Source: an uncultured Clostridia bacterium
GTDB lineage: Bacteria; Bacillota; Clostridia; Christensenellales; Aristaeellaceae
Direction of reading: 5' to 3'
NCBI GenBank assembly: GCA_934643535.1
Contig: CAKUCE010000053.1
Coordinates: forward strand, 1 to 13,376
Length of the DNA stretch: 13,376 bases
Position 1 is the stretch's first letter. Every line of letters starts with the position of its first letter. The translations under genes were made by a program, and so were the position numbers. Below the pieces are notes generated by a model that searched no databases, was not told where the DNA came from, and worked only from the letters and a program-made list of their open reading frames with translations. Positions 6,398 through 13,143 of this stretch are shown here, piece after piece.

Positions 6398-7804
6398 TCA
6401 GCCGATGCTGCCCTTCATTTCCAGACGGATCAGATTGTTCATCTCCACCGCGTACTCCACGGGAAGCTCCTTGGACACGTTGTCCGCGAAGCCGCTGACG
6501 ATCAGCGCCCGCGCGTCCTCTTCGGACATACCGCGGCTCATCAGATAGAAAATGGCCTCGTTGCTGATGCTGCCGATCTTGGCCTCGTGGCCCACGGAAG
6601 CGTTCCGGGTGCGGATATCCATCGCGGGGATGGTGTCGGAGCGGGACTCAGAGTCCAGCATCAAACTCTGGCAGGACACGGAGGATTTTGCGCCCTGCGC
6701 GCTCTTTTCCACCACTACGCTGCTGCGGAAGGTGCTGATGCCGCCGCTCTTGCTGATGGAGCGGGTGTTCATGTAGGAGCTGGTGTTCTTGCCCACGTGA
6801 ACCACCTTCGCGCCGGTGTCCAGATTTTGTCCCTTGCCCGCGAAAGTCACGCCGGTGAACTCCGTGCGGGCGTTGTCGCCCTTCAGCACGCTCATGGGAT
6901 ACAGGCAGCCCACATGGGAGCCGAAGGAGCCGGACACCCACTCGATCACGCCGTTTTCCTCCACCAGAGCGCGCTTGGTGTTCAGGTTGTACATATTCTT
7001 GGACCAGTTTTCGATGGTGGAATAACGCAGCTTGGCGTTCTTCTTCACATACAGCTCCACGCAGCCCGCGTGCAGATTGGCCACGTTGTACTTGGGTGCG
7101 GAGCAGCCTTCGATGAAATGCAGGCTGGCGCCCTCATCCACGATGATCAGCGTATGCTCGAACTGGCCCGCACCCTTGGCGTTCAGGCGGAAGTAGGACT
7201 GCAGCGGAATGGACAGATGCACGCCCTTGGGCACGTACACGAAGGAGCCGCCGGACCAGACCGCGCCGTGCAGTGCGGCGAACTTGTGATCCCGGGGCGT
7301 GACCAGCTTCATAAAGTACTTGCGCACCATATCGGCATATTCGCCCTTCATGGCGCTTTCCATATCGGTGTACACCACGCCCTCGGCGGCTACTTCCGCC
7401 CGGACGTTGTGGTACACCAGCTCGGAATCGTACTGCGCGCCCACGCCTGCCAGCGACTTCCGCTCGGCCTGAGGAATGCCCAGCCGGTCGAAGGTGTCCT
7501 TGATGTCCTGAGGCACGTTTTTCCAGTCGTTCTGCATCTTGGTATTGGGGCGGACGTAGGTGGCGATATGATCCATGTCCAGCCCTTCAATGGAGGGCCC
7601 CCAGTTGGGGATCTCCAGCTCGTTATAAATTTGAAGGGACTGCAGGCGGAACTGCTGCATCCACACCGGGTCGCCCTTTTCCTTGGACAGCTTGTCAATG
7701 ATCTCGGGGGTCAGGCCCGCTTCCATGCGGTAAGCATCCTTTTCCTCGTCCCGAATATCATAAATGCTGCGGTCAATATCCTCTACCAGGCTCTTTTCTC
7801 TCAT
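6398..7804 (-). CDS. sufB: SufB component of the SufBCD scaffold
   Basis: A 468-residue main scaffold subunit. The family core is complete: AALHGAVWSGGSFVYVPKGV (177-196), the beta-helix body, SCQSLMLDSESRSDTIPAMD (377-396) and SVGHEAKIGSISNEAIFYL (403-421). C378 lies where the sulfur-accepting cysteine (C405) of E. coli SufB is expected, and H406-E407 match the His-Glu pair near the nascent cluster; these equivalences are from memory of the family. Length is normal. The start is 6 bases after the sufC stop, with AAGG directly before the ATG and GAGG further up, so coupling to sufC seems likely. Confidence 0.97.
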   Translation of the reverse strand: MREKSLVEDIDRSIYDIRDEEKDAYRMEAGLTPEIIDKLSKEKGDPVWMQQFRLQSLQIYNELEIPNWGPSIEGLDMDHIATYVRPNTKMQNDWKNVPQDIKDTFDRLGIPQAERKSLAGVGAQYDSELVYHNVRAEVAAEGVVYTDMESAMKGEYADMVRKYFMKLVTPRDHKFAALHGAVWSGGSFVYVPKGVHLSIPLQSYFRLNAKGAGQFEHTLIIVDEGASLHFIEGCSAPKYNVANLHAGCVELYVKKNAKLRYSTIENWSKNMYNLNTKRALVEENGVIEWVSGSFGSHVGCLYPMSVLKGDNARTEFTGVTFAGKGQNLDTGAKVVHVGKNTSSYMNTRSISKSGGISTFRSSVVVEKSAQGAKSSVSCQSLMLDSESRSDTIPAMDIRTRNASVGHEAKIGSISNEAIFYLMSRGMSEEDARALIVSGFADNVSKELPVEYAVEMNNLIRLEMKGSIG

Positions 7805-7810
7805 CCTTGG

Positions 7811-8566
7811 TCACCGATCCTCGCTCAGCTTTCCGAAACCGTGTTCGTTGATCTCCTCCACCAGAGACGCGTCGCCTTCCTTGACGATGACGCCGTTTTC
7901 CATCACGTGGGTCTCGTCCACCTGAAGGGCCTCCAAAATGCGGGTGCTGTGGGTGATGATCAGCAGGGAGCCGTGGCAGCGCTCCTTAAACAGCCGCACG
8001 CCGTTGGAAACAGTGCGCACCGCGTCCACGTCCAGGCCGGAGTCCGTCTCGTCCAGAATGGCCAGCTTGGGTTCCAGCATGAGCATTTGCAGAATTTCGG
8101 CCTTTTTCTTTTCGCCGCCGGAGAAGCCCACATTCAGGTCGCGCTCGGCATAGGCTTCGTCCATGTTCAGCAGCTTCATGGTCTCCGCCAGCTTCTTTTT
8201 GAAGTCCCACAGGCGCAGACGGCTGCCGGTCTTCTGTTCCAGCGAAGTACGGATGAAGGCGCTCAGGGTCACGCCGGGAACCTCCAGCGGGTTCTGGAAG
8301 GACAGGAAAATGCCCTTCTTGGCGCGCTCGTTGACGGGCAGGTCGGTGATGTCCTCGCCGTCGAAAATGATTTTCCCTTCGGTGACGGTATAGTTGGGGT
8401 TGCCGGTGATGGCATAGCCCAGCGTGGACTTGCCGGTGCCGTTGGGGCCCATGAGCACGTGGGTCTCGTCCCGGCCCAGCGTCAGATTGACGCCGTGCAG
8501 AATTTCGGTTTCATCCTCGGCGCTCACATGCAGATTTTTAACTTCCAATAAAGCGTTCTGTTTCAT
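7811..8566 (-). CDS. sufC: SufC ATPase of the SUF system
   Basis: A 251-residue soluble ABC-type ATPase that drives shape changes in SufB-SufD during cluster assembly. Motifs: Walker A GPNGTGKST (40-48), Q-loop SFQNP (89-93), signature SGGEKKKAEI (149-158), Walker B AILDETDSGLD (169-179) and switch histidine H206 in ITHSTRIL. The lysine-rich signature and the DETDSGLD form separate SufC from transporter ATPases. Its ATG overlaps the TGA of the Rrf2 gene as ATGA, which ties its translation to that regulator. Confidence 0.97.
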   Translation of the reverse strand: MKQNALLEVKNLHVSAEDETEILHGVNLTLGRDETHVLMGPNGTGKSTLGYAITGNPNYTVTEGKIIFDGEDITDLPVNERAKKGIFLSFQNPLEVPGVTLSAFIRTSLEQKTGSRLRLWDFKKKLAETMKLLNMDEAYAERDLNVGFSGGEKKKAEILQMLMLEPKLAILDETDSGLDVDAVRTVSNGVRLFKERCHGSLLIITHSTRILEALQVDETHVMENGVIVKEGDASLVEEINEHGFGKLSEDR

Positions 8567-9033
8567 TTTGCTTCAACCTCTTTCCCGCCGCAGGCCGTGC
8601 AGCCGCCGCATTTGTCGTGATTTTTTTCTCCGGATTCCAGCAGATCCTTCAGCGTGTAGCTGTTGACGTAGGAGTTAATGTGTTCCTCCAACCCGATCCA
8701 GAAGGGCAGTGTGTAGCAGGAATCCACCTTCTCACACTTCTTCCCGTCCTTGGTCAGGCAGGAAACGGGGGCCAATTCACCCTCTGCGGCGCAGAGGATC
8801 TCACCCACCTTGTAGTCCTCGGGCTTCCGGGTCAGCTTGTAGCCGCCGGTTTTGCCCATGGCGCTTTCCACCAGACCATGCTTGGCCAGATCGGGCATGA
8901 TGCTTTCCAGATATTTCCGGGAAATATTCTGGCGATCGGCAATATCCTTCAGCGGGAGGAAGCTGTCGCCGCCCTGTTCGGCCATGTCCAGCATGACCCG
9001 CAGGGCGTACCGCCCTTTCGAAGAGATCATCAT
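8563..9033 (-). CDS. Rrf2/IscR-type Fe-S regulator heading the SUF operon
   Basis: A 156-residue DNA-binding regulator. The winged helix-turn-helix fills residues 1-75 (MMISSKGRYALRVMLDMAEQ, then ISRKYLESIMPDLAKHGLV and GGYKL). A cysteine triad C92, C100 and C106 (SC...KC...SC) matches the cluster ligands of IscR (C92, C98, C104), so Fe-S sensing is likely. It probably controls its own operon: the promoter and a large inverted repeat lie just upstream. An odd feature is a cysteine-rich C-terminal tail, KCGGCTACGG (C142, C145, C148), beyond the normal end of the domain. Two adjacent ATG codons start the protein; AAAGGAG lies 10 bases upstream. Its stop overlaps the sufC start. The symbol iscR would fit by analogy but is not proven. 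Confidence 0.93.
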   Translation of the reverse strand: MMISSKGRYALRVMLDMAEQGGDSFLPLKDIADRQNISRKYLESIMPDLAKHGLVESAMGKTGGYKLTRKPEDYKVGEILCAAEGELAPVSCLTKDGKKCEKVDSCYTLPFWIGLEEHINSYVNSYTLKDLLESGEKNHDKCGGCTACGGKEVEAK

Positions 9034-9068
9034 AAGGCAGCCGCTCCTTTCGCGCTTCGTATTTTTCA

Positions 9069-9097
9069 GGAAAGGAAGGGTTAATTCCTACCTTTCC
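9069..9097. promoter_or_regulatory. Candidate operator: 11-bp inverted repeat at the SUF transcript start
   Basis: GGAAAGGAAGG (9069-9079) and CCTACCTTTCC (9087-9097) are inverted with 10 of 11 positions matching and a 7-base spacer. It begins 7 bases past the -10 box on the minus strand, so it covers about +1 to +30 of the predicted transcript. That position suits repression by the Rrf2 protein or another regulator, or a 5' RNA stem. The binding protein is inferred. Confidence 0.6.
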
Positions 9098-9104
9098 GGT
9101 GGAC

Positions 9105-9133
9105 ATTATACTTCCTATCTCCTATAGTGTCAA
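9105..9133 (-). promoter_or_regulatory. Consensus sigma-A promoter of the SUF operon
   Basis: On the minus strand: TTGACA (9133-9128), a 17-base spacer (9127-9111) and TATAAT (9110-9105). Both hexamers are perfect consensus. The predicted start is near 9098, giving a leader of about 65 bases before the Rrf2 ATG. The spacer contains TAGGAGATAGGA, a short direct repeat that could also take part in regulation. Confidence 0.9.
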
Positions 9134-9155
9134 TGGGAGTTGAAAAAAATACACG

Positions 9156-9190
9156 AAAAGGAGAGCCGGCTGCGTCCTTACCGACTCTCC
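9156..9190 (-). terminator. Terminator of the DUF3793-flavodoxin operon
   Basis: On the minus strand, GGAGAGTCGG (9190-9181) pairs with CCGGCTCTCC (9169-9160) with one G-U pair and an 11-base loop, followed by TTTT (9159-9156). It lies about 150 bases past the flavodoxin stop and just before the SUF promoter. Between 9191 and 9338 I see no other gene or clear signal apart from a GGCGGA/TCCGCC stem (9332-9337, 9343-9348) at the flavodoxin stop, which lacks a T-run. Confidence 0.8.
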
Positions 9191-9338
9191 ACAGAAAATG
9201 AAATTGGAACAGAACAGGTTTTTTGTTTGTTTCGCGCAAACCAGAAATCAAAGTTGAAAATCGCACAACACTTGCCGAAGAAGGGGGCCTGAAGCCGCGT
9301 CCATCAGCTCCCGCCCGGTTTTCTCCGTTACGGCGGAA

Positions 9339-9749
9339 TCACTCCGCCAGCGCCTTGCCCAGCGCTTCGCAGCTGGCCAGAGCATCCCCGTCGGGTTCGT
9401 CCTGACAGATCACGCTGTCGCAGGCCAGTACCGCACCGGCCGCCACGCAATCTTCTTCCCAAGTCCGCATCCATTCGCCGTCGCCCCAGCCGTAGGAGCC
9501 GAACAACGCGATCTTCTTGCCCTTGAGCTGGGGCTTCACGTCGTCAAACATGGGCTGGAATTCGCTTTCCTCCAGCACTTCCGCGCCCATAGCCGGGCAT
9601 CCGAAAGCGATGGCGTCATATTCCGCGACCTGATCGGGGGTAAATTCCGCAGCGGTCATCAGCTTGCCGCTGCAGGCACTGGCTACTGCTTCGGCCATGG
9701 CCTGCGTATGGCCCGTGCCGCTCCAGTAGACTACTGCTACTCGATTCAT
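9339..9749 (-). CDS. Short-chain flavodoxin
   Basis: A 136-residue FMN-binding electron carrier. The phosphate-binding loop is YWSGTGHTQAMA (8-19), the S/T-x-T-G-x-T pattern. The aromatic/acidic FMN loop is FGSYGWGDGEWM (83-94). Length and the GCPAMG loop near 50-55 fit the short-chain Clostridium type. Flavodoxins replace ferredoxins under iron shortage in many bacteria. Here it is expressed with a DUF3793 protein (27-base gap) and faces an iron-sulfur assembly operon. AGGAGG about 8 bases before the ATG supports the start. Confidence 0.95.
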   Translation of the reverse strand: MNRVAVVYWSGTGHTQAMAEAVASACSGKLMTAAEFTPDQVAEYDAIAFGCPAMGAEVLEESEFQPMFDDVKPQLKGKKIALFGSYGWGDGEWMRTWEEDCVAAGAVLACDSVICQDEPDGDALASCEALGKALAE

Positions 9750-9776
9750 TTTTTTCCTCCTGATTGAAATTGTATG

Positions 9777-10337
9777 TCAAGCGGCTACCGTCAGCCGTGC
9801 GACATCAAAGCCTTTGCCGTAACAGTTCAGATAAACTTCCCGGCATTTGCGGTACAGTGCGAAGGTCTTTTCCGCCGCTTCGGCGTTGGAATAGGCCTTC
9901 CAGCATCCCAGACAGCAGAACCCGCTGCCCCGGTTGCGGATGAAGCCGATCACGTCTTCCAGCGGATAATCCAGAAAAACGCCGATCTCATGAGGGAAAT
10001 CCTCGCACTGGGCCAAGCGGCGCGTCAGCGTGGCGAGACAGCCCTCCCCGGAGAAATCCGTGTAGCCCTGCGCGGAGAGAAAATCACGGACCGCAGGATC
10101 CTCCAGCCGTCTCGCCAGCTTTCGCGGGCGGTACACATACAATAGACCGCCCCGTGCGCAGCCCCTCAGCAGCCGGACGCGCACGCCCTTGTCGGAGAGA
10201 TGAACGTTGACCGGGTTCACATTTTCTTCCATGGTTTCCCCCGCCGCCAAATGGTACGAAAACAAACTGCCGCACTTATGCCCCGCCAGCGTTGCCGCGC
10301 AATGGCCGATCAGCGTTTTCTCAAAGCGTTCCGTCAT
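9777..10337 (-). CDS. DUF3793 family protein, cysteine-rich
   Basis: A 186-residue protein that I recognise as DUF3793 from the block FPHEIGVFLDYPLEDVIGFI (114-133) followed by CCLGCWKAY (141-149) and a C-terminal FALYRKCREVYLNCY. There are ten cysteines (13, 22, 60, 100, 111, 141, 142, 145, 164, 172) in a protein with no signal peptide, which suggests a metal or cluster site, but the ligands are not established. DUF3793 genes are often found beside flavodoxin and ferrous-iron transport genes in Clostridia, from memory. The gene is first in a two-gene operon with flavodoxin. The ATG at 10337 follows AAGGAGG at about 8 bases. The function is unknown; the context argues for iron handling or redox under iron limitation. 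Confidence 0.88.
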   Translation of the reverse strand: MTERFEKTLIGHCAATLAGHKCGSLFSYHLAAGETMEENVNPVNVHLSDKGVRVRLLRGCARGGLLYVYRPRKLARRLEDPAVRDFLSAQGYTDFSGEGCLATLTRRLAQCEDFPHEIGVFLDYPLEDVIGFIRNRGSGFCCLGCWKAYSNAEAAEKTFALYRKCREVYLNCYGKGFDVARLTVAA

Positions 10338-10355
10338 CCTCCACCCCTCCTTTTT

Positions 10356-10373
10356 GGTTAGTCGTGTTTAACC
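10356..10373. promoter_or_regulatory. Operator-like palindrome, promoter-distal copy
   Basis: GGTTAGTCGTGTTTAACC: GGTTA and TAACC arms around eight bases, with partial match beyond. It lies in the leader of the DUF3793 mRNA, just before the ribosome binding site. It shares its pattern and 18-bp length with the palindrome at 10411-10428, 55 bp centre to centre. Confidence 0.6.
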
Positions 10374-10381
10374 GACCTCCC

Positions 10382-10405
10382 AAAAGAAAGCTCCTCCCCG
10401 GAGCT
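10382..10405 (-). other. Leader hairpin with T-rich tail between the two operators
   Basis: On the minus strand AGCTCC (10405-10400) pairs with GGAGCT (10394-10389) around GGGGA, followed by TTCTTTT (10388-10382). This looks like a weak intrinsic terminator inside the DUF3793 leader and might act as an attenuator. The stem is only 6 bp (two more G-U pairs possible), so certainty is low. Confidence 0.35.
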
Positions 10406-10410
10406 CCTTC

Positions 10411-10428
10411 GGTTAATCTCAACTAACC
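10411..10428. promoter_or_regulatory. Operator-like palindrome, promoter-proximal copy
   Basis: GGTTAATCTCAACTAACC: arms GGTTAAT and ACTAACC around four bases. On the minus strand it begins 8 bases after the -10 box, hence it sits at the predicted transcript start of the DUF3793-flavodoxin operon, a classical repressor position. The half-sites GGTTAG/CTAACC resemble those of DtxR-type iron repressor sites, but the spacing is wider. Confidence 0.65.
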
Positions 10429-10436
10429 GCAGACAC

Positions 10437-10465
10437 ATACTACCATACTCTCCCTCTGCTGTCAA
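10437..10465 (-). promoter_or_regulatory. Sigma-A promoter of the DUF3793-flavodoxin operon
   Basis: On the minus strand: TTGACA (10465-10460), a 17-base spacer (10459-10443) and TAGTAT (10442-10437). The predicted start is near 10430, at the edge of the proximal palindrome, giving a leader of about 93 bases. Confidence 0.8.
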
Positions 10466-10527
10466 CCATCTTTTTTCTTTTTGGGAAAAATTTTTCAGCC
10501 CCCTCAGCCGCTCTGGCCAAGTTCTGT

Positions 10528-10548
10528 TTCTGCTGCCTGCAAGCAGAA
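10528..10548. promoter_or_regulatory. Inverted repeat in the divergent intergenic region
   Basis: TTCTGCT (10528-10534) and AGCAGAA (10542-10548) are perfect inverted arms around GCCTGCA. It lies between the two divergent promoters, centred about 70 bp before the predicted start of the LuxR-type gene. It may be a regulator site. The rest of the roughly 420-base gap between 10338 and 10760 contains only the promoters, palindromes and leader listed here. Confidence 0.35.
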
Positions 10549-10591
10549 CGTACTTCCATGTCATTCTGAAATGGCGGCATTTCCCTTTCCG

Positions 10592-10600
10592 TGCTATAAT
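10592..10600 (+). promoter_or_regulatory. Extended -10 promoter for the LuxR/MalT-type gene
   Basis: TGCTATAAT gives a perfect -10 (10595-10600) with the extended TG. The best -35 at 17-base spacing is TGGCGG, which is poor, so the promoter may need an activator or rely on the extended element. The predicted start is near 10607, leaving a leader of about 150 bases before the TTG start. Confidence 0.6.
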
Positions 10601-10759
10601 GGAGCGGCCTGAACGGATGAAAACACACGGCGGCCATCCGCGCTCCTTTTGGAGCAGCACTTTCAACGCCGCAAGCCGTTTTTTCAGGTATTCATGGCCG
10701 TATCCGCCGCAGGCTGCGAAGGATACGTTTCGACGTTTGAGCATACCGGGAGGAGCATC

Positions 10760-13120
10760 TTGGACAAGCAGATCTGGTTTGCAAAAAAGGCCCTGAAAAA
10801 ACTTCAGGCGGCAAAAGAGCTGAGAATGAGCGTCTATCTCTACGGCGCTACGGGTTTTGGCAAAACAAGCGTCGCGGAGCAGGTTTTTGACCGTACTTCC
10901 ACGCGCTGGATCAGCGGGACGGAGCCGGAAGAGGTGCTGATGGAAAAGCTTTCGCACTGCACCGCCGATGAATATACCATATTGGATGACCTTCATGGTG
11001 TGGAGGGCGATACCCTGCCCCAAAAGCTCGTTCCAATGATCGGCAAGGAGGGCTGCCGAATGGTGCTGATCGGCCGCGCTTCTTTGCCCGCATGGGCTTC
11101 TTCTCTGGCGCTTCAGGCCAAAATCATAGTGATCCCGGAGGACGATCTGCGCGTTACCGCCGACGAATTAGCGGAGTTCTGCCCTTCTGTGGGCCTGAAG
11201 CTTTCCCCGGAACGGATCCGGCTATGGCTGGAGGCAACTGAGGGAAATATCATGGCGCTGAATCTTTTTCTTCGCCGAGTTCAGCAGGGAGCGGCCGACG
11301 GAAATGCTCTGGAAGCCGACATCAAAAGAGTTTTCATGGATTATCTCCAATCGGACGTCATCAGCCATTGGAAGGAGGATATCCGAAGCTTTCTGATGCA
11401 GGTCAGCGTTGTAGACGCTTTTACGCTGGAGCTGGCGGAAGCCATCACCGGAGAGGACGACGCCGCTTCGCTGCTCCATCGTGCGGAACAGGCCGGCAAT
11501 ATCCTCCAATGCGACGGCGGGGAATGGCGTATCCGTCCGGTGCTGCTGGAAGCGCTGCGGGAACAGGCTTTAGTGGTTTTTGGGCACAAGCGCGTCTATC
11601 AGCTGACGTACAATGCGGGACGATCTTGTGAAATCAGCGGCCAGACGATGCGGGCGCTCAGGCTCTATCAGCGCTGCGGCGAAACGGACAGCATCCGCTC
11701 TCTTTTGCTTCGGGAAGCGCGAAAGCATCCGGGCGTCGGCAGCTACTGGGCGCTGAGGCAATACTATCAGGCGCTTTCAGAGGAGGACGTCCAAAACGAA
11801 CCGGTTCTGATGAGCGCGCTGAGCGTCCTATATTCCGTGCTGATGAACACGGAAAAAAGCGAATACTGGTACCAGCGCCTGAAAGAATATGCCGCTGCCT
11901 CCCGGGGCAATGCCCGCAGCGAGGCCAATGGGCAGGTTTTTTATCTTGATATCGTCCTTCCGCACAGGGGTTCGCGAGAAATTGCCCGCATCCTGCCCAC
12001 CCTCTTCAGCGCACTGCACGGCAGCGGGAATGTTCTCCGGCCCGTATCCCTGACCAACAATCAGCCCAGCCTCATGAACGGCGGCAAGGATTTCTGCGAA
12101 TGGAGCAAAACGGATCTGTTTCTGGCCAACACGCTGGGCCCTGTGGTGGAGAAAATGCTTGGGAAGGCGGGAATCGGTCTGGTACAGACCGCATTGGGAG
12201 AAAGCGCCTATGAAAAAGGCGAAGACCGCTTCAAGGTGCTCAGCCGTCTGACCAAAGCGCAGAATCAATGCGAGAACAACGGCATCGTCGAAATGCTGTG
12301 GGTCGATATTGCCCTTCAGGCAAGGCTTGCCCTAAGCACGGGCGATATGGAATACGCCCGGAGGCTGGCAGCCGGAATGCTCCAGCGATGCGAGCGGGAA
12401 GGGCTGTCCCACCTGTCCGATTCCGTCAGCGCATTTTCCTGCTGGCTGGGGCTTTACCAAAACGAAACGGGAAAAATCCGCTCCTGGATGGAAAGAGTCC
12501 CGGACGAGACCGTGGAATTCTGCACGCTGAACCGTTATCTGTATATGACCAAAATCTATGGCTATATCGCGCTCGGCAAGCATACGGACGCGCAGGCGCT
12601 GATCCGGCGGATGCTTCTGTATGCCGATTATGCGCAGCGCACCTATATCCATATGGACTGCCGGCTTTTGAACGCTGTCATTCTGCGGCGAACCGGAAAG
12701 CCGTGGAAAGAGGAATTCGTTCAGACCCTGCTGAAAGTCGGCGAATACCATTTCGTTCCCATCATCAGCGAAAAAGGGGCGGCCATCCTACCGATGCTGG
12801 CGGAGATCAAGACAGCCTTTTGCCAAAATCATCCCAAACTGGCGGAATGGTTTCAGCAGACGATGCGGGAAACCGAACGCATGGCTCAGCTTTACCCCCA
12901 ATATTTGCAGGGAATGGGGATCGACATTTCCGCTTTTTCGGAGACGGCGCTTCAGGTTTTGCGCTTGCAGGCGGCCGGTTATACCGCAAAGGAAATCTCA
13001 GAAAAGCTGCACATTACGCCCCGAACCGTCAAATATCACGCTTCGCAGAACTACCGAAAGCTGGACGCCAAAAATCTGGTCGACGCCGTACAGATCGCTC
13101 AGGCACTCCATATCCTGTAG
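10760..13120 (+). CDS. MalT/LuxR-type large ATP-binding transcriptional regulator
   Basis: A 786-residue regulator of the STAND/MalT class (LAL type). The N-terminal NTPase has Walker A GATGFGKTS (29-37) and Walker B ILDDLH (74-79), then DDLRVTADELAEF and an ATEGNIMAL segment as in MalT relatives. The middle is helical and repeat-like (TPR-type), the usual sensor or assembly region. The last 60 residues hold the LuxR (GerE) helix-turn-helix: VLRLQAAGYTAKEISEKLHI then TPRTVKYHASQNYRKL. I chose TTG at 10760 because GGGAGGAG ends 4 bases before it; the in-frame ATG codons at 10649 and 10694 lack a ribosome binding site and would add an odd non-conserved N-terminus. The ligand is unknown. It is transcribed towards a secreted-protein gene carrying a palindrome at its promoter, a likely target. 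Confidence 0.92.
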   Translation: MDKQIWFAKKALKKLQAAKELRMSVYLYGATGFGKTSVAEQVFDRTSTRWISGTEPEEVLMEKLSHCTADEYTILDDLHGVEGDTLPQKLVPMIGKEGCRMVLIGRASLPAWASSLALQAKIIVIPEDDLRVTADELAEFCPSVGLKLSPERIRLWLEATEGNIMALNLFLRRVQQGAADGNALEADIKRVFMDYLQSDVISHWKEDIRSFLMQVSVVDAFTLELAEAITGEDDAASLLHRAEQAGNILQCDGGEWRIRPVLLEALREQALVVFGHKRVYQLTYNAGRSCEISGQTMRALRLYQRCGETDSIRSLLLREARKHPGVGSYWALRQYYQALSEEDVQNEPVLMSALSVLYSVLMNTEKSEYWYQRLKEYAAASRGNARSEANGQVFYLDIVLPHRGSREIARILPTLFSALHGSGNVLRPVSLTNNQPSLMNGGKDFCEWSKTDLFLANTLGPVVEKMLGKAGIGLVQTALGESAYEKGEDRFKVLSRLTKAQNQCENNGIVEMLWVDIALQARLALSTGDMEYARRLAAGMLQRCEREGLSHLSDSVSAFSCWLGLYQNETGKIRSWMERVPDETVEFCTLNRYLYMTKIYGYIALGKHTDAQALIRRMLLYADYAQRTYIHMDCRLLNAVILRRTGKPWKEEFVQTLLKVGEYHFVPIISEKGAAILPMLAEIKTAFCQNHPKLAEWFQQTMRETERMAQLYPQYLQGMGIDISAFSETALQVLRLQAAGYTAKEISEKLHITPRTVKYHASQNYRKLDAKNLVDAVQIAQALHIL

Positions 13121-13125
13121 GACAG

Positions 13126-13143
13126 ACTGTACTATGGTACAGT
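13126..13143. promoter_or_regulatory. Lux-box-like perfect palindrome
   Basis: ACTGTAC and GTACAGT, perfect 7-bp arms around TATG. The last base overlaps the first base of the -35 hexamer of the following promoter, so the centre is at about -43 from the predicted start, the place used by class II LuxR-type activators. The motif resembles the ACCTGT...ACAGGT lux-box pattern. Confidence 0.65.

Noticed and set aside
4340..6548. Long plus-strand open frames (437 and 370 codons) opposite sufS and sufD
   Set aside because: Same cause; the translated sequences show no domain, and the minus strand holds SufS and SufD with all key residues.
6371..8551. A 726-codon open frame on the plus strand opposite sufB and sufC
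   Set aside because: It is a shadow of the high-GC codon pattern of sufBC: low-complexity His/Gly/Val-rich composition, no ribosome binding site, no recognisable domain, and the opposite strand carries unmistakable conserved genes.
9332..9348. GGCGGA/TCCGCC stem at the flavodoxin stop as its terminator
   Set aside because: No T-run follows on the minus strand; the hairpin at 9160-9190 with TTTT is the better terminator.
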